35,017 nucleotides of DNA from an uncultured Bacteroidota bacterium (lineage in GTDB: Bacteria > Bacteroidota > Bacteroidia > UKL13-3), in the NCBI GenBank assembly GCA_903850915.1, contig CAINMV010000032.1, positions 1 through 35,017 of the forward strand, in the 5' to 3' direction. Position numbers and translations under genes: made by a program. Numbering within the stretch: the stretch's first letter is position 1; each line of letters opens with the position of its first letter. Below are positions 9,657 through 17,869 of the stretch, in pieces. The notes under the pieces were generated by a model. That model made no database searches, was not told the origin of the DNA, and saw only the letters and a list, made by a program, of their open reading frames with translations.

Positions 9657-9716
9657 ATGACTTTGAATTCGTCACGTTTCACACCTGATTCGATGGATAT
9701 GAACTTGAATTCGTTT
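9657..9716. repeat. 60-base element with 21-base period, copy A
   Basis: The element carries GAATTCG, then GATTCG, then GAATTCG, each 21 bases apart. Its first 16 and last 13 bases are identical to copy B at 9893-9952, and 45 of the 60 positions agree without gaps. It lies 51-110 bases upstream of the lipoprotein ATG. It may be a protein-binding array, with three sites two helical turns apart, or a remnant of a dispersed repeat. Confidence 0.6.
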
Positions 9717-9783
9717 GAGGTTGGCATTTCTAATGTAACGACAAGCTAATTTTATTAACGATATAAATAAATAATAAACAAAA

Positions 9784-9810
9784 AGCCCTGGCGAAATCAA
9801 TGCCAGGGCT
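9784..9810 (-). terminator. Rho-independent terminator of the kinase/LytTR operon
   Basis: AGCCCTGGC at 9784-9792 and GCCAGGGCT at 9802-9810 form a perfect 9-base-pair GC-rich stem with a 9-base loop. Read on the minus strand, the stem is followed by TTTTTGTTTATT. It lies about 160 bases downstream of the regulator stop codon. There is no T-run on the plus strand, so it acts in one direction. Confidence 0.9.
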
Positions 9811-9892
9811 CATAGTGTTTAAGATAAGTATTTATTCACAAAAGAGTGATTTGAAGAATTCAAATAAAAAGTAAATTACGCAACAATTTGCG

Positions 9893-9952
9893 ATGACTTT
9901 GAATTCGTGAAGTTTTGGAATGGATTCGCAGAGTTTGGGCTTGAATTCGTTT
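9893..9952. repeat. 60-base element with 21-base period, copy B
   Basis: This is the second copy of the element at 9657-9716, 236 bases away in the same orientation and just past the stop codon of the LytTR regulator. It keeps the same GAATTCG/GATTCG/GAATTCG array at 21-base spacing. Most differences fall between these cores. Confidence 0.6.
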
Positions 9953-9968
9953 ATGCGCCAATAATATT

Positions 9969-10703
9969 TTACATTTTATCGATGAACATTAGAAACTCAT
10001 CTTTTCGCCGGAGCGAGATGGGCAATTCCTCACCATTGCTCATTACAACGCTGCTATTGGACTTGTTGTATTTTCGGATATACTTTCCATTTATTAAATA
10101 AGATTGATGTATACGGAAGAAATCATGCTTCTCTAGCATCTCTGAAGTCTCTTTAAGGCCGCGACTTACAACGATTTTCTTTCCATCAATTAATTTATAA
10201 ATGGTATAACTATTGTCGCTTTGGCAAAAAACAATTTCACCAATATCAATAAAAGAGAAGCCCTCATTGGTTGGCAACGCAAGATTAGTTCGAGTGCCCT
10301 TATGCTGGTTTATTTCGGTAGATGATGGCAAAAGCACATTGGCTTGTGCCCGATTTATTGCTAAAATAAGTTCTTCTTTATCGATTGGCTTTAACAAAAA
10401 ATCGAATGCGGCATATTTTATTGCCTTAATTGCATATTCGGTATATGCAGTTGTGAAAATCGTTTTGAAATTTAATGTCTCAAATTTATTTAAAAACTCA
10501 AATCCATTTAATTCCGGCATGGCGATATCTAAAAACAAAATATCAGGTCGCAAATCATGCACTAATCCTATCGCTTCCAATGGGTTCTGACATCGAGCTA
10601 CTACGATTACGCCTGGACAATATGCCATAATCATCCGATCGAGTGCGTCAATGTTTAGTGCTTCATCATCAAGTATAATTGCTTTAAGTTTGGGTATGGT
10701 CAT
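9969..10703 (-). CDS. LytTR-family response regulator
   Basis: The 244-residue protein has an N-terminal receiver domain with acidic pocket Asp12-Asp13-Glu14, phospho-acceptor Asp59 (LFLDIAMPELNG), Thr84 and Lys105-Pro106. After a linker it carries a LytTR DNA-binding domain from about residue 140, with FIDIGEIVFCQSDNSYTIY, FFRIHQSYLIN and a C-terminal PISLRRKDEF segment typical of the family. It controls transcription when phosphorylated by a LytS-type kinase. The kinase gene is directly upstream, 52 bases away, and both read into the terminator at 9784-9810. Targets are not visible from the sequence; nearby envelope genes are possible. Confidence 0.95.
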   Translation of the reverse strand: MTIPKLKAIILDDEALNIDALDRMIMAYCPGVIVVARCQNPLEAIGLVHDLRPDILFLDIAMPELNGFEFLNKFETLNFKTIFTTAYTEYAIKAIKYAAFDFLLKPIDKEELILAINRAQANVLLPSSTEINQHKGTRTNLALPTNEGFSFIDIGEIVFCQSDNSYTIYKLIDGKKIVVSRGLKETSEMLEKHDFFRIHQSYLINGKYIRKYNKSNSSVVMSNGEELPISLRRKDEFLMFIDKM

Positions 10704-10755
10704 GTTTTATCCTTACATTTAATCCAACTGGTTTTTTCGGTAATGATACAAAAAA

Positions 10756-13752
10756 CTAATCAAAAAAAACATTGGAGATTTTTGCGATTGGAATACGAAT
10801 TTCAACAGTTGTACCTGTTGGGTCCCCGGCATCATTATGTTTATCGATATAATTGAGAAAAGTTTCAACTTTATATTTCTTTGAAAGGTAATCAAGGCGC
10901 TGTCCTGTGAGTAGCATTCCTTTAGAAATGTTCGCTTTTAGAAACGGATTCACAATACTTGAGCTGGCTTTCCTTCCTTTCCCATCGTCACTTACAGTGC
11001 AGTCTAAGGCAGCTATACCTTCTACTATAGTATAACTAATGTGCAAATTACCGCTCTCGGATTTCGGAAACAAACCATGAATCAATGCATTTTCAATTAA
11101 TGGCTGCAGCACCAAAGCAGGAATTTGGATTGAAGTATCTAACTTTGGTGAGACGCTAATTTTCCAATGAAACTTATTCTCAAATCGCAATTCTTCAAGC
11201 TCCAGATAGTCGCCAACCCATTCAATCTCTTGTTGAAGTGTGATCGTCTCCACGGTTGAGTATTCTAGTACTCTTCGAAGTAGCTTTGCGAATTTATTGA
11301 GATAATGCGCTGCAGTTTCAGATTTATTTTGGATGATGTGGCTTTGGATGGAATTGAGCGAATTGAAAATAAAGTGCGGATTAAGTTGCGATTTGATCGC
11401 CTTCAACTCACTTTCCAAAATCATAAACTCCTGTTTCTTCTGTTTTTCAAACCTTAGCTTAAGTAAAAGATACGAAAGATAGATTAACCCTATGGCTAGA
11501 AAAGCATAAATTGTTTTCGCCCAAAGCGTAAGATGCCATGGAGGAAGAATATTTATAAAGACGCGCACTGGCTCTGGGTCCCAAATACCAAGACTATTGC
11601 AGAGATAAACTTCCAATGTGTAATTCCCATGGGGCAGATTTTTATAAATAATTTCATTTGTTTTCTCCACCAGCACAAAATCAGCATCATAGCCAACAAG
11701 TTTGTATTTCAACTTGATGTCGTTAGCATCGTCTAGTATCGTATTCGCAAGAGTAAATCTCAAATTGTTGCTATCATGAGGCAGAATCAATTCTGAATTA
11801 GAAAAAATCAAACCTGATTTCTTTTTCTCATTAACCGTTAATTCACAAAAAATAGTTTTTGGTGCAAGATTATTTATTTTTGTGATAAGCTCATTCGTCA
11901 TTATTTCAGAAAAGCCTCCCTTTCCGGCTATGAACAAACTACCAACCTCATCTGCAAACATTCCGTGAAATGACGCTTCAATAGGCAATGCAAAACTACT
12001 TGTCTTAAAAGAGAATGAAGCACCATCTTGCCTTAAATATGTTATCCTATCTTGAGAATTAATCCAAAGATTTTTGCCATCGCTAGATTCAACTTGAAAG
12101 GCCTTTTGAATGCTTGGTATTGGAGATGTTACTTCTCCTGTTAATAAATTTACTTTTCTAAGGCCTTTATCTTGAAAGGCAATGAAGAGTGAATTGCCAA
12201 CAACTTTAGATGACCATGCCCTTCCATTAAGAACAGCGAAGGAATTAAAAACATCTTCTTTTGGAATAAACATTTGTCTGCTGACATCAAAAACCACTAA
12301 GCCCTCTAATGAGCTTATTAACAAGTAATTTCCATAAGGTTCTATATCCCAAAAGCAGTTAGCTTGACCTTTTGAACTTACAAACTCAAAAGTTCTTTTC
12401 AATTCAGCTTGTTTATTAAATAATAGAAGAAAAGAAGATTTATCTGTATTACAAACTACCCAAAAGCAATTCTTAATATAAGCTATGTCCCATACTCTTC
12501 CAGAAAAAGGAATGGGTATTGTTCTATTTCCAAAAATACTTATTCCGGAATTACTACCAAGCCAAAGTCGATGTTGATTATCTTCGAATATCTTATTTAG
12601 ATTAGAGGATTGTGCATCTTCAAACAATGAATTAGGATACCTCTCAATTTTCAGATTCAGTTTATCACCTAATTTACATGTAAATTTACCATCCCCATCA
12701 TTACTAAAATGTATTAAACCTGACTCAATGTCTGAATAAATACAACGCAGAGATACTTCCCGGTCATTTATCTTATTCGACAGATCAAAATGCTTAATTG
12801 AAAAAGTATTACATTGAATTAATCGAAACAAACCAAAATAATTAGAAAGAAGGTAATTATCACTTAGTTTGTTGTAAAAAATATCGAAGGTTTGATTTGA
12901 AGCGGAAATGCTTAAACCACTTAGAGAATATGTAAGTTTTTCAAACTTATGATTAAATGGATTCTTTATATACGTTGAATTATTGGTGAAGAGCCATAGC
13001 TTATTATTGCAAAGTCTTATGTGATGGGCATCTTCGCCTTTTGGAGTTAGAAATTTATCAATGATCATTCTGTTTTTAAAATCAAAACATACGTATTCCA
13101 AAATTGAAATTAATGAAATACAGGAATCATGAACAGCTAAATCTTCAAGATTAAAACCATCAAGTATTTTTGTTTTTAATAACGTTCTTGTGTTTAACAA
13201 ATAAACGGAATGGTCATTCGTATAGACTAATTGGGTATCAGAGATTGGGATTACCTTATCAGCCCTAATTCCATCAAAGCTTTTTCGAATTTCTAAATTA
13301 TTCTTTACTAAGGCACATTGAAATATTCGTTGTTGTTTTTTACTAGCCAAAAAGATTTGATTTTGACCAATAAGATTGACGCAATTTACCGGTAAAGTGG
13401 CTTGAGGTATTGCAACATTTGTCTGCTTAAGCTCTGCGATATCAAAAAGTCTTAATTCCTCATCCCCATAATTAAGAAGGATTTTCCGGCCAAGTATAAA
13501 CGCATCTTTTAGTCTAAAGTCTGGCTGAATAATTTCATCAAATGATTCTATTTGCTCTCCATTGAATCGAAAAATTCTGCTAAATGTCCTCATCCAAAGC
13601 ATACCTGAAGTATCAGAATAAAACTTCCTCACATAGTCTTCTCGAAAATCTATTTTGTGAGGGAATTCTCTAACAATAAAGTCAGATTGCCCATAAATTG
13701 AATTTATAGAAAAAAAAACTATTAGACAATAGATAAATATTACTTTTCGCAA
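10756..13752 (-). CDS. Propeller-type sensor histidine kinase (LytS/YehU class)
   Basis: The 998-residue protein starts at a TTG, since no ATG is available before the signal peptide (about 1-21, ending IYGQ). Residues 22 to about 630 form a diverged beta-propeller sensor with Reg_prop-like stretches such as GMLWMRT and HRLWLGSNSGISIF. A Y_Y_Y domain follows at about 650-735, then one membrane helix at about 744-766 and a His_kinase domain with phospho-acceptor His793 in NPHFIFNSLN. The ATP-binding domain shows LIENALIHG near 885-893 and DDGKG at 922-926. The sensor half is therefore periplasmic. Unlike hybrid two-component systems of this phylum, the receiver and output domain are in a separate gene 52 bases downstream. 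The ligand is unknown; a glycan is a common ligand for related sensors. Confidence 0.93.
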   Translation of the reverse strand: MRKVIFIYCLIVFFSINSIYGQSDFIVREFPHKIDFREDYVRKFYSDTSGMLWMRTFSRIFRFNGEQIESFDEIIQPDFRLKDAFILGRKILLNYGDEELRLFDIAELKQTNVAIPQATLPVNCVNLIGQNQIFLASKKQQRIFQCALVKNNLEIRKSFDGIRADKVIPISDTQLVYTNDHSVYLLNTRTLLKTKILDGFNLEDLAVHDSCISLISILEYVCFDFKNRMIIDKFLTPKGEDAHHIRLCNNKLWLFTNNSTYIKNPFNHKFEKLTYSLSGLSISASNQTFDIFYNKLSDNYLLSNYFGLFRLIQCNTFSIKHFDLSNKINDREVSLRCIYSDIESGLIHFSNDGDGKFTCKLGDKLNLKIERYPNSLFEDAQSSNLNKIFEDNQHRLWLGSNSGISIFGNRTIPIPFSGRVWDIAYIKNCFWVVCNTDKSSFLLLFNKQAELKRTFEFVSSKGQANCFWDIEPYGNYLLISSLEGLVVFDVSRQMFIPKEDVFNSFAVLNGRAWSSKVVGNSLFIAFQDKGLRKVNLLTGEVTSPIPSIQKAFQVESSDGKNLWINSQDRITYLRQDGASFSFKTSSFALPIEASFHGMFADEVGSLFIAGKGGFSEIMTNELITKINNLAPKTIFCELTVNEKKKSGLIFSNSELILPHDSNNLRFTLANTILDDANDIKLKYKLVGYDADFVLVEKTNEIIYKNLPHGNYTLEVYLCNSLGIWDPEPVRVFINILPPWHLTLWAKTIYAFLAIGLIYLSYLLLKLRFEKQKKQEFMILESELKAIKSQLNPHFIFNSLNSIQSHIIQNKSETAAHYLNKFAKLLRRVLEYSTVETITLQQEIEWVGDYLELEELRFENKFHWKISVSPKLDTSIQIPALVLQPLIENALIHGLFPKSESGNLHISYTIVEGIAALDCTVSDDGKGRKASSSIVNPFLKANISKGMLLTGQRLDYLSKKYKVETFLNYIDKHNDAGDPTGTTVEIRIPIAKISNVFFD

Positions 13753-13856
13753 GTTTACATTGTTATTTAAGATACAAAGTAAAGATTTTTTTCAATTTGA
13801 CTTCAGCTAAATTTAATTCCATATAAATGACAAATCTCTGTTTTGAAAAAAAAACA

Positions 13857-13864
13857 TATTTTTG
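13857..13864 (+). promoter_or_regulatory. Possible Bacteroidota minus-7 box (TATTTTTG)
   Basis: TATTTTTG matches the TAnnTTTG minus-7 consensus of Bacteroidota sigma-70. It ends 4 bases before the methyltransferase ATG at 13869, so a transcript would be leaderless or nearly so. No good minus-33 TTTG occurs at the usual 19-21 base spacing, which weakens the call. Confidence 0.3.
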
Positions 13865-13868
13865 AAGC

Positions 13869-14588
13869 ATGATTATCCCAAAATACAGTAAAATACCGGC
13901 AAAAATAAAGGGCGTCTTTTTTTACCTTAGATTACATTATTTATTTGGCGGTCTCTCTAATACATTTATTTTCTTAGGAAACATCTCTAGGCTTTCAAAA
14001 TGGATTTCAGACCATAAAAATGTTGGGTACACTACGTTTTATCGATTCAAGTTTAACTATAATGATAGGTTTAAACTTCACGAACATATTATAAAAACCG
14101 AGAAACTTCAAGAAATCAATTATCTTGAGTTTGGTGTTTTCGATGGAGGCTCATTCTTATGGTGGGCAGATAAAGTCAAAGCATCTAACACAAAATTCTA
14201 TGGGTTTGATACTTTTGAAGGTCTGCCTGAAAATTGGGGCGCTTTTAAAGCTGGTGAGATGGAAAGTGGAATTCCAAAAACTGACGATGATCGATGTGTG
14301 TTCGTTAAAGGTTTGTTTCAACAAACTTTACCCGGATTTTTAAAATCATTTGACAACAGTAAAAGAATGGTGATCCACATGGATGCGGACCTGTTTTCGT
14401 CGACTCTTTTTGTATTGACATCAATTGCTCCCTTCCTTAAATCTGGAGATATCATAATGTTTGATGAATTCAATGTGCCTAATCATGAATTTTTCGCGTT
14501 CGACATTTTTGTTAAATCATATTACATAAAATATGAAGTATTAGGGGGGGTAAACAATTATTATCAAGCAGCTATTAAAATCCTTTAA
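13869..14588 (+). CDS. TylF/MycF-like SAM-dependent O-methyltransferase
   Basis: The 239-residue protein matches the macrocin O-methyltransferase (TylF) family by motif. The SAM site is LEFGVFDGGS at 86-95, followed by FDTFEGLPENW at 113-123, KGLFQQTLP at 147-155, HMDADLFSST at 170-179 with candidate metal ligands Asp172 and Asp174, and FDEFN at 198-202. Family members methylate a sugar or small-molecule hydroxyl using a divalent metal. In Bacteroidota they often act on surface glycans, but no glycan gene is adjacent, so the substrate is unknown. It is divergent from the sensor kinase with 116 bases between starts and stands alone on its strand. Confidence 0.85.
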   Translation: MIIPKYSKIPAKIKGVFFYLRLHYLFGGLSNTFIFLGNISRLSKWISDHKNVGYTTFYRFKFNYNDRFKLHEHIIKTEKLQEINYLEFGVFDGGSFLWWADKVKASNTKFYGFDTFEGLPENWGAFKAGEMESGIPKTDDDRCVFVKGLFQQTLPGFLKSFDNSKRMVIHMDADLFSSTLFVLTSIAPFLKSGDIIMFDEFNVPNHEFFAFDIFVKSYYIKYEVLGGVNNYYQAAIKIL

Positions 14589-14728
14589 GCTCGATTAAAT
14601 CCTTTTATTTACTCAAACTTATTTGAATTAAATTCATCATCTTAACCATAAGGAAGGTTATAAGGTTATTGTCAGGGTCATTAGATACAACCAACCCTCA
14701 CAAAACAAAAGTTGTAATACTTTGATTT

Positions 14729-15490
14729 CTATACATCGAGGAAGGTAGAGAAGGTGTCGCCTCGCAATCCTAATCGTAAGGTCTCTAAAGGTATAACCTC
14801 GTTGGGTGCTATATTCCCTAAGTTTACATTGGCCCCCATCTCTTTTATAAACCACACTTGCTGGCCTTTTTGAGGTGCCTCCCAAATTACATTCTCTTTA
14901 GGGATAAAATGGGCTATCTCATGGACTAAACCCATCCGAGCTTCACCGTTGCTTCTATATACGCCTACATTGCCACTTTCTCGTGCCTCCGCAATAAGTT
15001 TCCATGCACCTGCTTCACTCTCCTTTTTCATGAATTCAACCCATTCGTATGGGGCATAAATTTTTTCTGCATCTTTACTTCCCACTTCACTGAGAACCAC
15101 CGCATAATTGCAAAGCTTGCGGATATATTCGCACTTTACATCATGTGGCATCTCTAAACTACCATCGCTCATCTCTACATGGGTAATACCAAATTTCTCG
15201 ATGAGCTTTAAATAATCATCAAATCGCTTGCGCACTATAAATGCCTCTAACAAGGTGCCGCCGAAATAAACTGGGATGCCAGCGCTTTTATATAAATTGA
15301 TTTTATCTTGTAAATGTGGCGTTACATAGGAGGTGCCAAAACCTAACTTCAATAAATCGGTATGTATCGATGATACACTTAGAAAATCTTCTACCTCGCG
15401 AACGCTTAGTCCTTTATCCATCACCATCGTGATGCCCTCGTTTCTTGGCTTTAACGGCCGAAAAGGGATTTGATCCAACTCAAAATTCAT
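14729..15490 (-). CDS. comA: ComA-like phosphosulfolactate synthase
   Basis: The 253-residue protein matches the ComA family (PF02679), TIM-barrel enzymes that add sulfite to phosphoenolpyruvate to give phosphosulfolactate. Recognisable segments are LLKLGFGTSYV near 46, VYFGGTLLEAF near 74, HVEMSDGSLEMPH near 104, VLSEVGSKD near 131, WEAPQKGQQVWFI near 203 and EVIPLETLRLGLRGDTF near 231. The length is normal. In archaea this is the first step to coenzyme M. In Bacteroidota, where coenzyme M is not expected, the product may feed sulfolactate or another sulfonate; that part is inference. No ComB or ComC homologue is adjacent. It is divergently transcribed from the propeller protein at 15705. 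Confidence 0.88.
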   Translation of the reverse strand: MNFELDQIPFRPLKPRNEGITMVMDKGLSVREVEDFLSVSSIHTDLLKLGFGTSYVTPHLQDKINLYKSAGIPVYFGGTLLEAFIVRKRFDDYLKLIEKFGITHVEMSDGSLEMPHDVKCEYIRKLCNYAVVLSEVGSKDAEKIYAPYEWVEFMKKESEAGAWKLIAEARESGNVGVYRSNGEARMGLVHEIAHFIPKENVIWEAPQKGQQVWFIKEMGANVNLGNIAPNEVIPLETLRLGLRGDTFSTFLDV

Positions 15491-15704
15491 GATTTACTAT
15501 TTTTAAAATGTTATGCGAAAATAGGCATTCTCAGTTTTATGTGCTTCCTTTTTTCATTTTACCCCATATTTCTTTCATTTGGTGCTTTTTTTCTCGATGT
15601 TTTCTGCTTTATTTGTATTATTCAATAAATATCCACCGTAAGGAAACTGTTGGATCAACGAAACTGTATTTTCACCATCTTACGTTTAAAAACATTCGAT
15701 ATCT

Positions 15705-17804
15705 ATGATCAGGAGTTTATTAATAGCCTGCCAATTGCTTATCTCATTCATAATGTGCGCTCAATCGCCCATCCGAATGTGGGATAAACGTTTTGCTGGT
15801 GACACCATCGACAACTTAAACGCCATTCGCAGAGCGACAAATGGAAACCTTTTCTTGGCAGGAAAAAGCAATTCGAAGAACTCCGCCGAAAAAAGCCAAA
15901 CTAGCAAAGGCGGCTACGACTATTGGGTGGTGAAAACCGATAGCAATGGCAATAAATTATGGGATGTTACACTCGGAACTACAAGTAACGAAGAGTTATT
16001 TTCGGTTGCACCTACAGCCGATGGAGGGTGCCTTGTCGGTGGATACACCAGTGGTGGCATTTCAGGAGATAAAAGTCAGGCTAATATGGGCTCCTACGAT
16101 TATTGGGTGGTGAAGCTTAACGCAAATGGAGTAAAACAATGGGATAGTGCCTATGGCGGAAACAGCTACGAAGAGTTGCATTATATTGAACCAATCGCCG
16201 GTGGAGGTTATTTATTAATAGGCTTGTCCTACTCCGGAAAATCGGGAAACAAAAAGAGCCCAAACAAAGGTGATGCCGACATTTGGGTGGTAAAAATTGA
16301 CAGTGTGGGGCGTATGCTTTGGGATAGTAGCTATGGAGGCAAGGGCTTCGACAACTGTTGGGAAGGACATCAAACCAAAGATGGGGGCTTCCTGCTCGCA
16401 GGCTGGTCTAAGTCGCCTATCAGTGGCAACAAATCCATCGATAGTATTGGGAATAGCGATGTATGGCTTTTGAAGATTTCGTCCACCGGTGTAGTCCTCT
16501 GGGATAAAGTTTATGGCGGTGCTAATGTGGATGAGATTCTTACCTTTATTGAACTTAAAGATGGAGGATTCCTTTTGCCAGCCTACTCCAACTCCGGCAA
16601 ATCGGGCAATAAAAATGTTTTTTCCAAAGGGAACACAGATACCTGGCTAATTCGTACCGACGCCTTAGGCAATAAATTATGGGAAAGAGCCATTGGTGGC
16701 AATTCTGACGAGAAATGCTGTGCCATTGTGCAAACCTCCGAGGGCCGTTTTGTTATGGGTGGCTACTCCTATTCAGGTACCGGCGATAGAAGTAAATTCA
16801 ACTATGGTGGACTAGATTATTGGGTAATAAAAGTAGATTCTGGCGGCAAGCCTTTATGGGACGAAACATTAGGCGGCAAAAGGGATGATTATATGCAAGA
16901 TATGGTTTTAACTCCAGGCGATAATATCGTATTAGCCGGATATTCAAAATCAAGTAAGGGTCTTGATAGAACATTAGATACCCTTGCTGGAGGAAATTAT
17001 GATTATTGGATAACGAAAATCAAACAACCAAACTTCTACATTAACAAACACGACACCCAACTATGCCCTAACGACGCCGTTTTTGTGCATTATGTAACAA
17101 CGAATACATTTGCCGACACTAATAAAATTTTCCTTCAGCTTAGTGATGGTTACAGCAACTTCACTACTATTGTAAATGTCGGATTTAAAATTGGCACAAA
17201 ACTCAAAACAGATAGCATTTTGGCGCTTATTCCATCTACAGTAGGTGCTGCGCCTTATTATAAATTTCGATTTGTAAGTACCGCACCGAAGGACACAAGT
17301 CTTTGGAGTTTTGCTGTGAAAGTTTTAGCCTTGCCTAAAAAACCAATAGTAATTCATTACCTCGACACATTACTTTGCAGCAATAGCAATGGCGTTAACT
17401 ATCAATGGCTAAAAAACAACGTAGCCATTCCAGGAGCCACTCAGCGCAAATACAGGCCAACAGTGCCTGCGTATTATAGCGTAAGGGTAGATAGCCCAAT
17501 GGCATGCCCATACACCTCCGATCCATTGGCTATAAATAACATTGGAATTGATTTAAAAGCCGGTAACATAGCCATTGAGGCCATTCCTAATCCATTTAAC
17601 AGTTTTGTGACTTTAAAGATATTGCACGATATTGAAGAGAACACGCAAGTAGAAATATTAAGCATGGATGGGAAGCAAGTTTATATAGGTACAACAAGTA
17701 AAAAAGAAACTCGGATTGAAACCTCGGATTTCCATCGTGGATTATATTTTATTAAAGTCAGAACTAGCCAAGGAATTGGAATACTAAAACTGATTCATCT
17801 GTAA
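15705..17804 (+). CDS. Secreted seven-repeat beta-propeller protein with T9SS sorting domain
   Basis: The ATG at 15705 starts a signal peptide of about 20 residues ending MCAQS. Residues 24 to about 443 hold seven repeats of roughly 60 residues built on LWDxxxGG, DGGxLLxGxSxSGxSGxKS and DYWVVKxDSxG, as expected for seven propeller blades. Residues about 445-610 form a probable Ig-like region with a SNGVNYQWLKNN stretch. The last 75 residues (AIPNPFNSFVTLKIL onward, with GLYFIKV) are a type A T9SS signal. The 699-residue product is therefore predicted to be exported and attached to the surface or released. No catalytic motif is seen; a binding or adhesion role is possible. Gene neighbours give no clue. 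Confidence 0.85.
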   Translation: MIRSLLIACQLLISFIMCAQSPIRMWDKRFAGDTIDNLNAIRRATNGNLFLAGKSNSKNSAEKSQTSKGGYDYWVVKTDSNGNKLWDVTLGTTSNEELFSVAPTADGGCLVGGYTSGGISGDKSQANMGSYDYWVVKLNANGVKQWDSAYGGNSYEELHYIEPIAGGGYLLIGLSYSGKSGNKKSPNKGDADIWVVKIDSVGRMLWDSSYGGKGFDNCWEGHQTKDGGFLLAGWSKSPISGNKSIDSIGNSDVWLLKISSTGVVLWDKVYGGANVDEILTFIELKDGGFLLPAYSNSGKSGNKNVFSKGNTDTWLIRTDALGNKLWERAIGGNSDEKCCAIVQTSEGRFVMGGYSYSGTGDRSKFNYGGLDYWVIKVDSGGKPLWDETLGGKRDDYMQDMVLTPGDNIVLAGYSKSSKGLDRTLDTLAGGNYDYWITKIKQPNFYINKHDTQLCPNDAVFVHYVTTNTFADTNKIFLQLSDGYSNFTTIVNVGFKIGTKLKTDSILALIPSTVGAAPYYKFRFVSTAPKDTSLWSFAVKVLALPKKPIVIHYLDTLLCSNSNGVNYQWLKNNVAIPGATQRKYRPTVPAYYSVRVDSPMACPYTSDPLAINNIGIDLKAGNIAIEAIPNPFNSFVTLKILHDIEENTQVEILSMDGKQVYIGTTSKKETRIETSDFHRGLYFIKVRTSQGIGILKLIHL
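15774..17033 (+). repeat. Seven tandem ~180-base coding repeats (propeller blades)
   Basis: Seven consecutive units of about 58-60 codons encode the repeats of the propeller protein. Each begins near LWD or its variant and ends with a [DN]xWxxK segment. Units 2-5 are the most alike and units 1, 6 and 7 are more diverged. Confidence 0.8.
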
Positions 17805-17869
17805 CGTTATTTTGGTGAGAGAAAAAACCTTATTAATCAAACTTCTCCAACTCCTTATTTCGATTAATC

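Larger units (their letters stand above)
9607..9968. other. Gene-free region with terminator and paired repeats
   Basis: This 362-base stretch between the lipoprotein and the LytTR regulator, both on the minus strand, holds a terminator hairpin (9784-9810) flanked by two copies of a 60-base element (9657-9716 and 9893-9952). A near-consensus Bacteroidota minus-7 box, TATACTTG on the minus strand at 9632-9625, lies about 20 bases before the lipoprotein ATG. I see no convincing gene in it. Confidence 0.6.

Noticed and set aside
9847-9870. Further GAATTC at 9856 as a fourth unit of the 21-base array
   Set aside because: Its distance from copy B is 45 bases, not a multiple of 21, and flanking bases do not match.
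14606-14705. Weak hairpin (GTCAGGGT with ACCCTCAC) between the methyltransferase and comA genes
   Set aside because: It has a mismatch, a long loop and no T-run in either direction, so it was not called a terminator.
14658-14885. 75-codon minus-strand frame
   Set aside because: It overlaps the 3' end of the comA-like gene in another frame and has no family features.
15508-15708. 66-codon plus-strand frame rich in Phe and Tyr
   Set aside because: It fills the divergent promoter region between comA and the propeller gene, overlaps the latter by one codon and has T-rich, non-coding composition.
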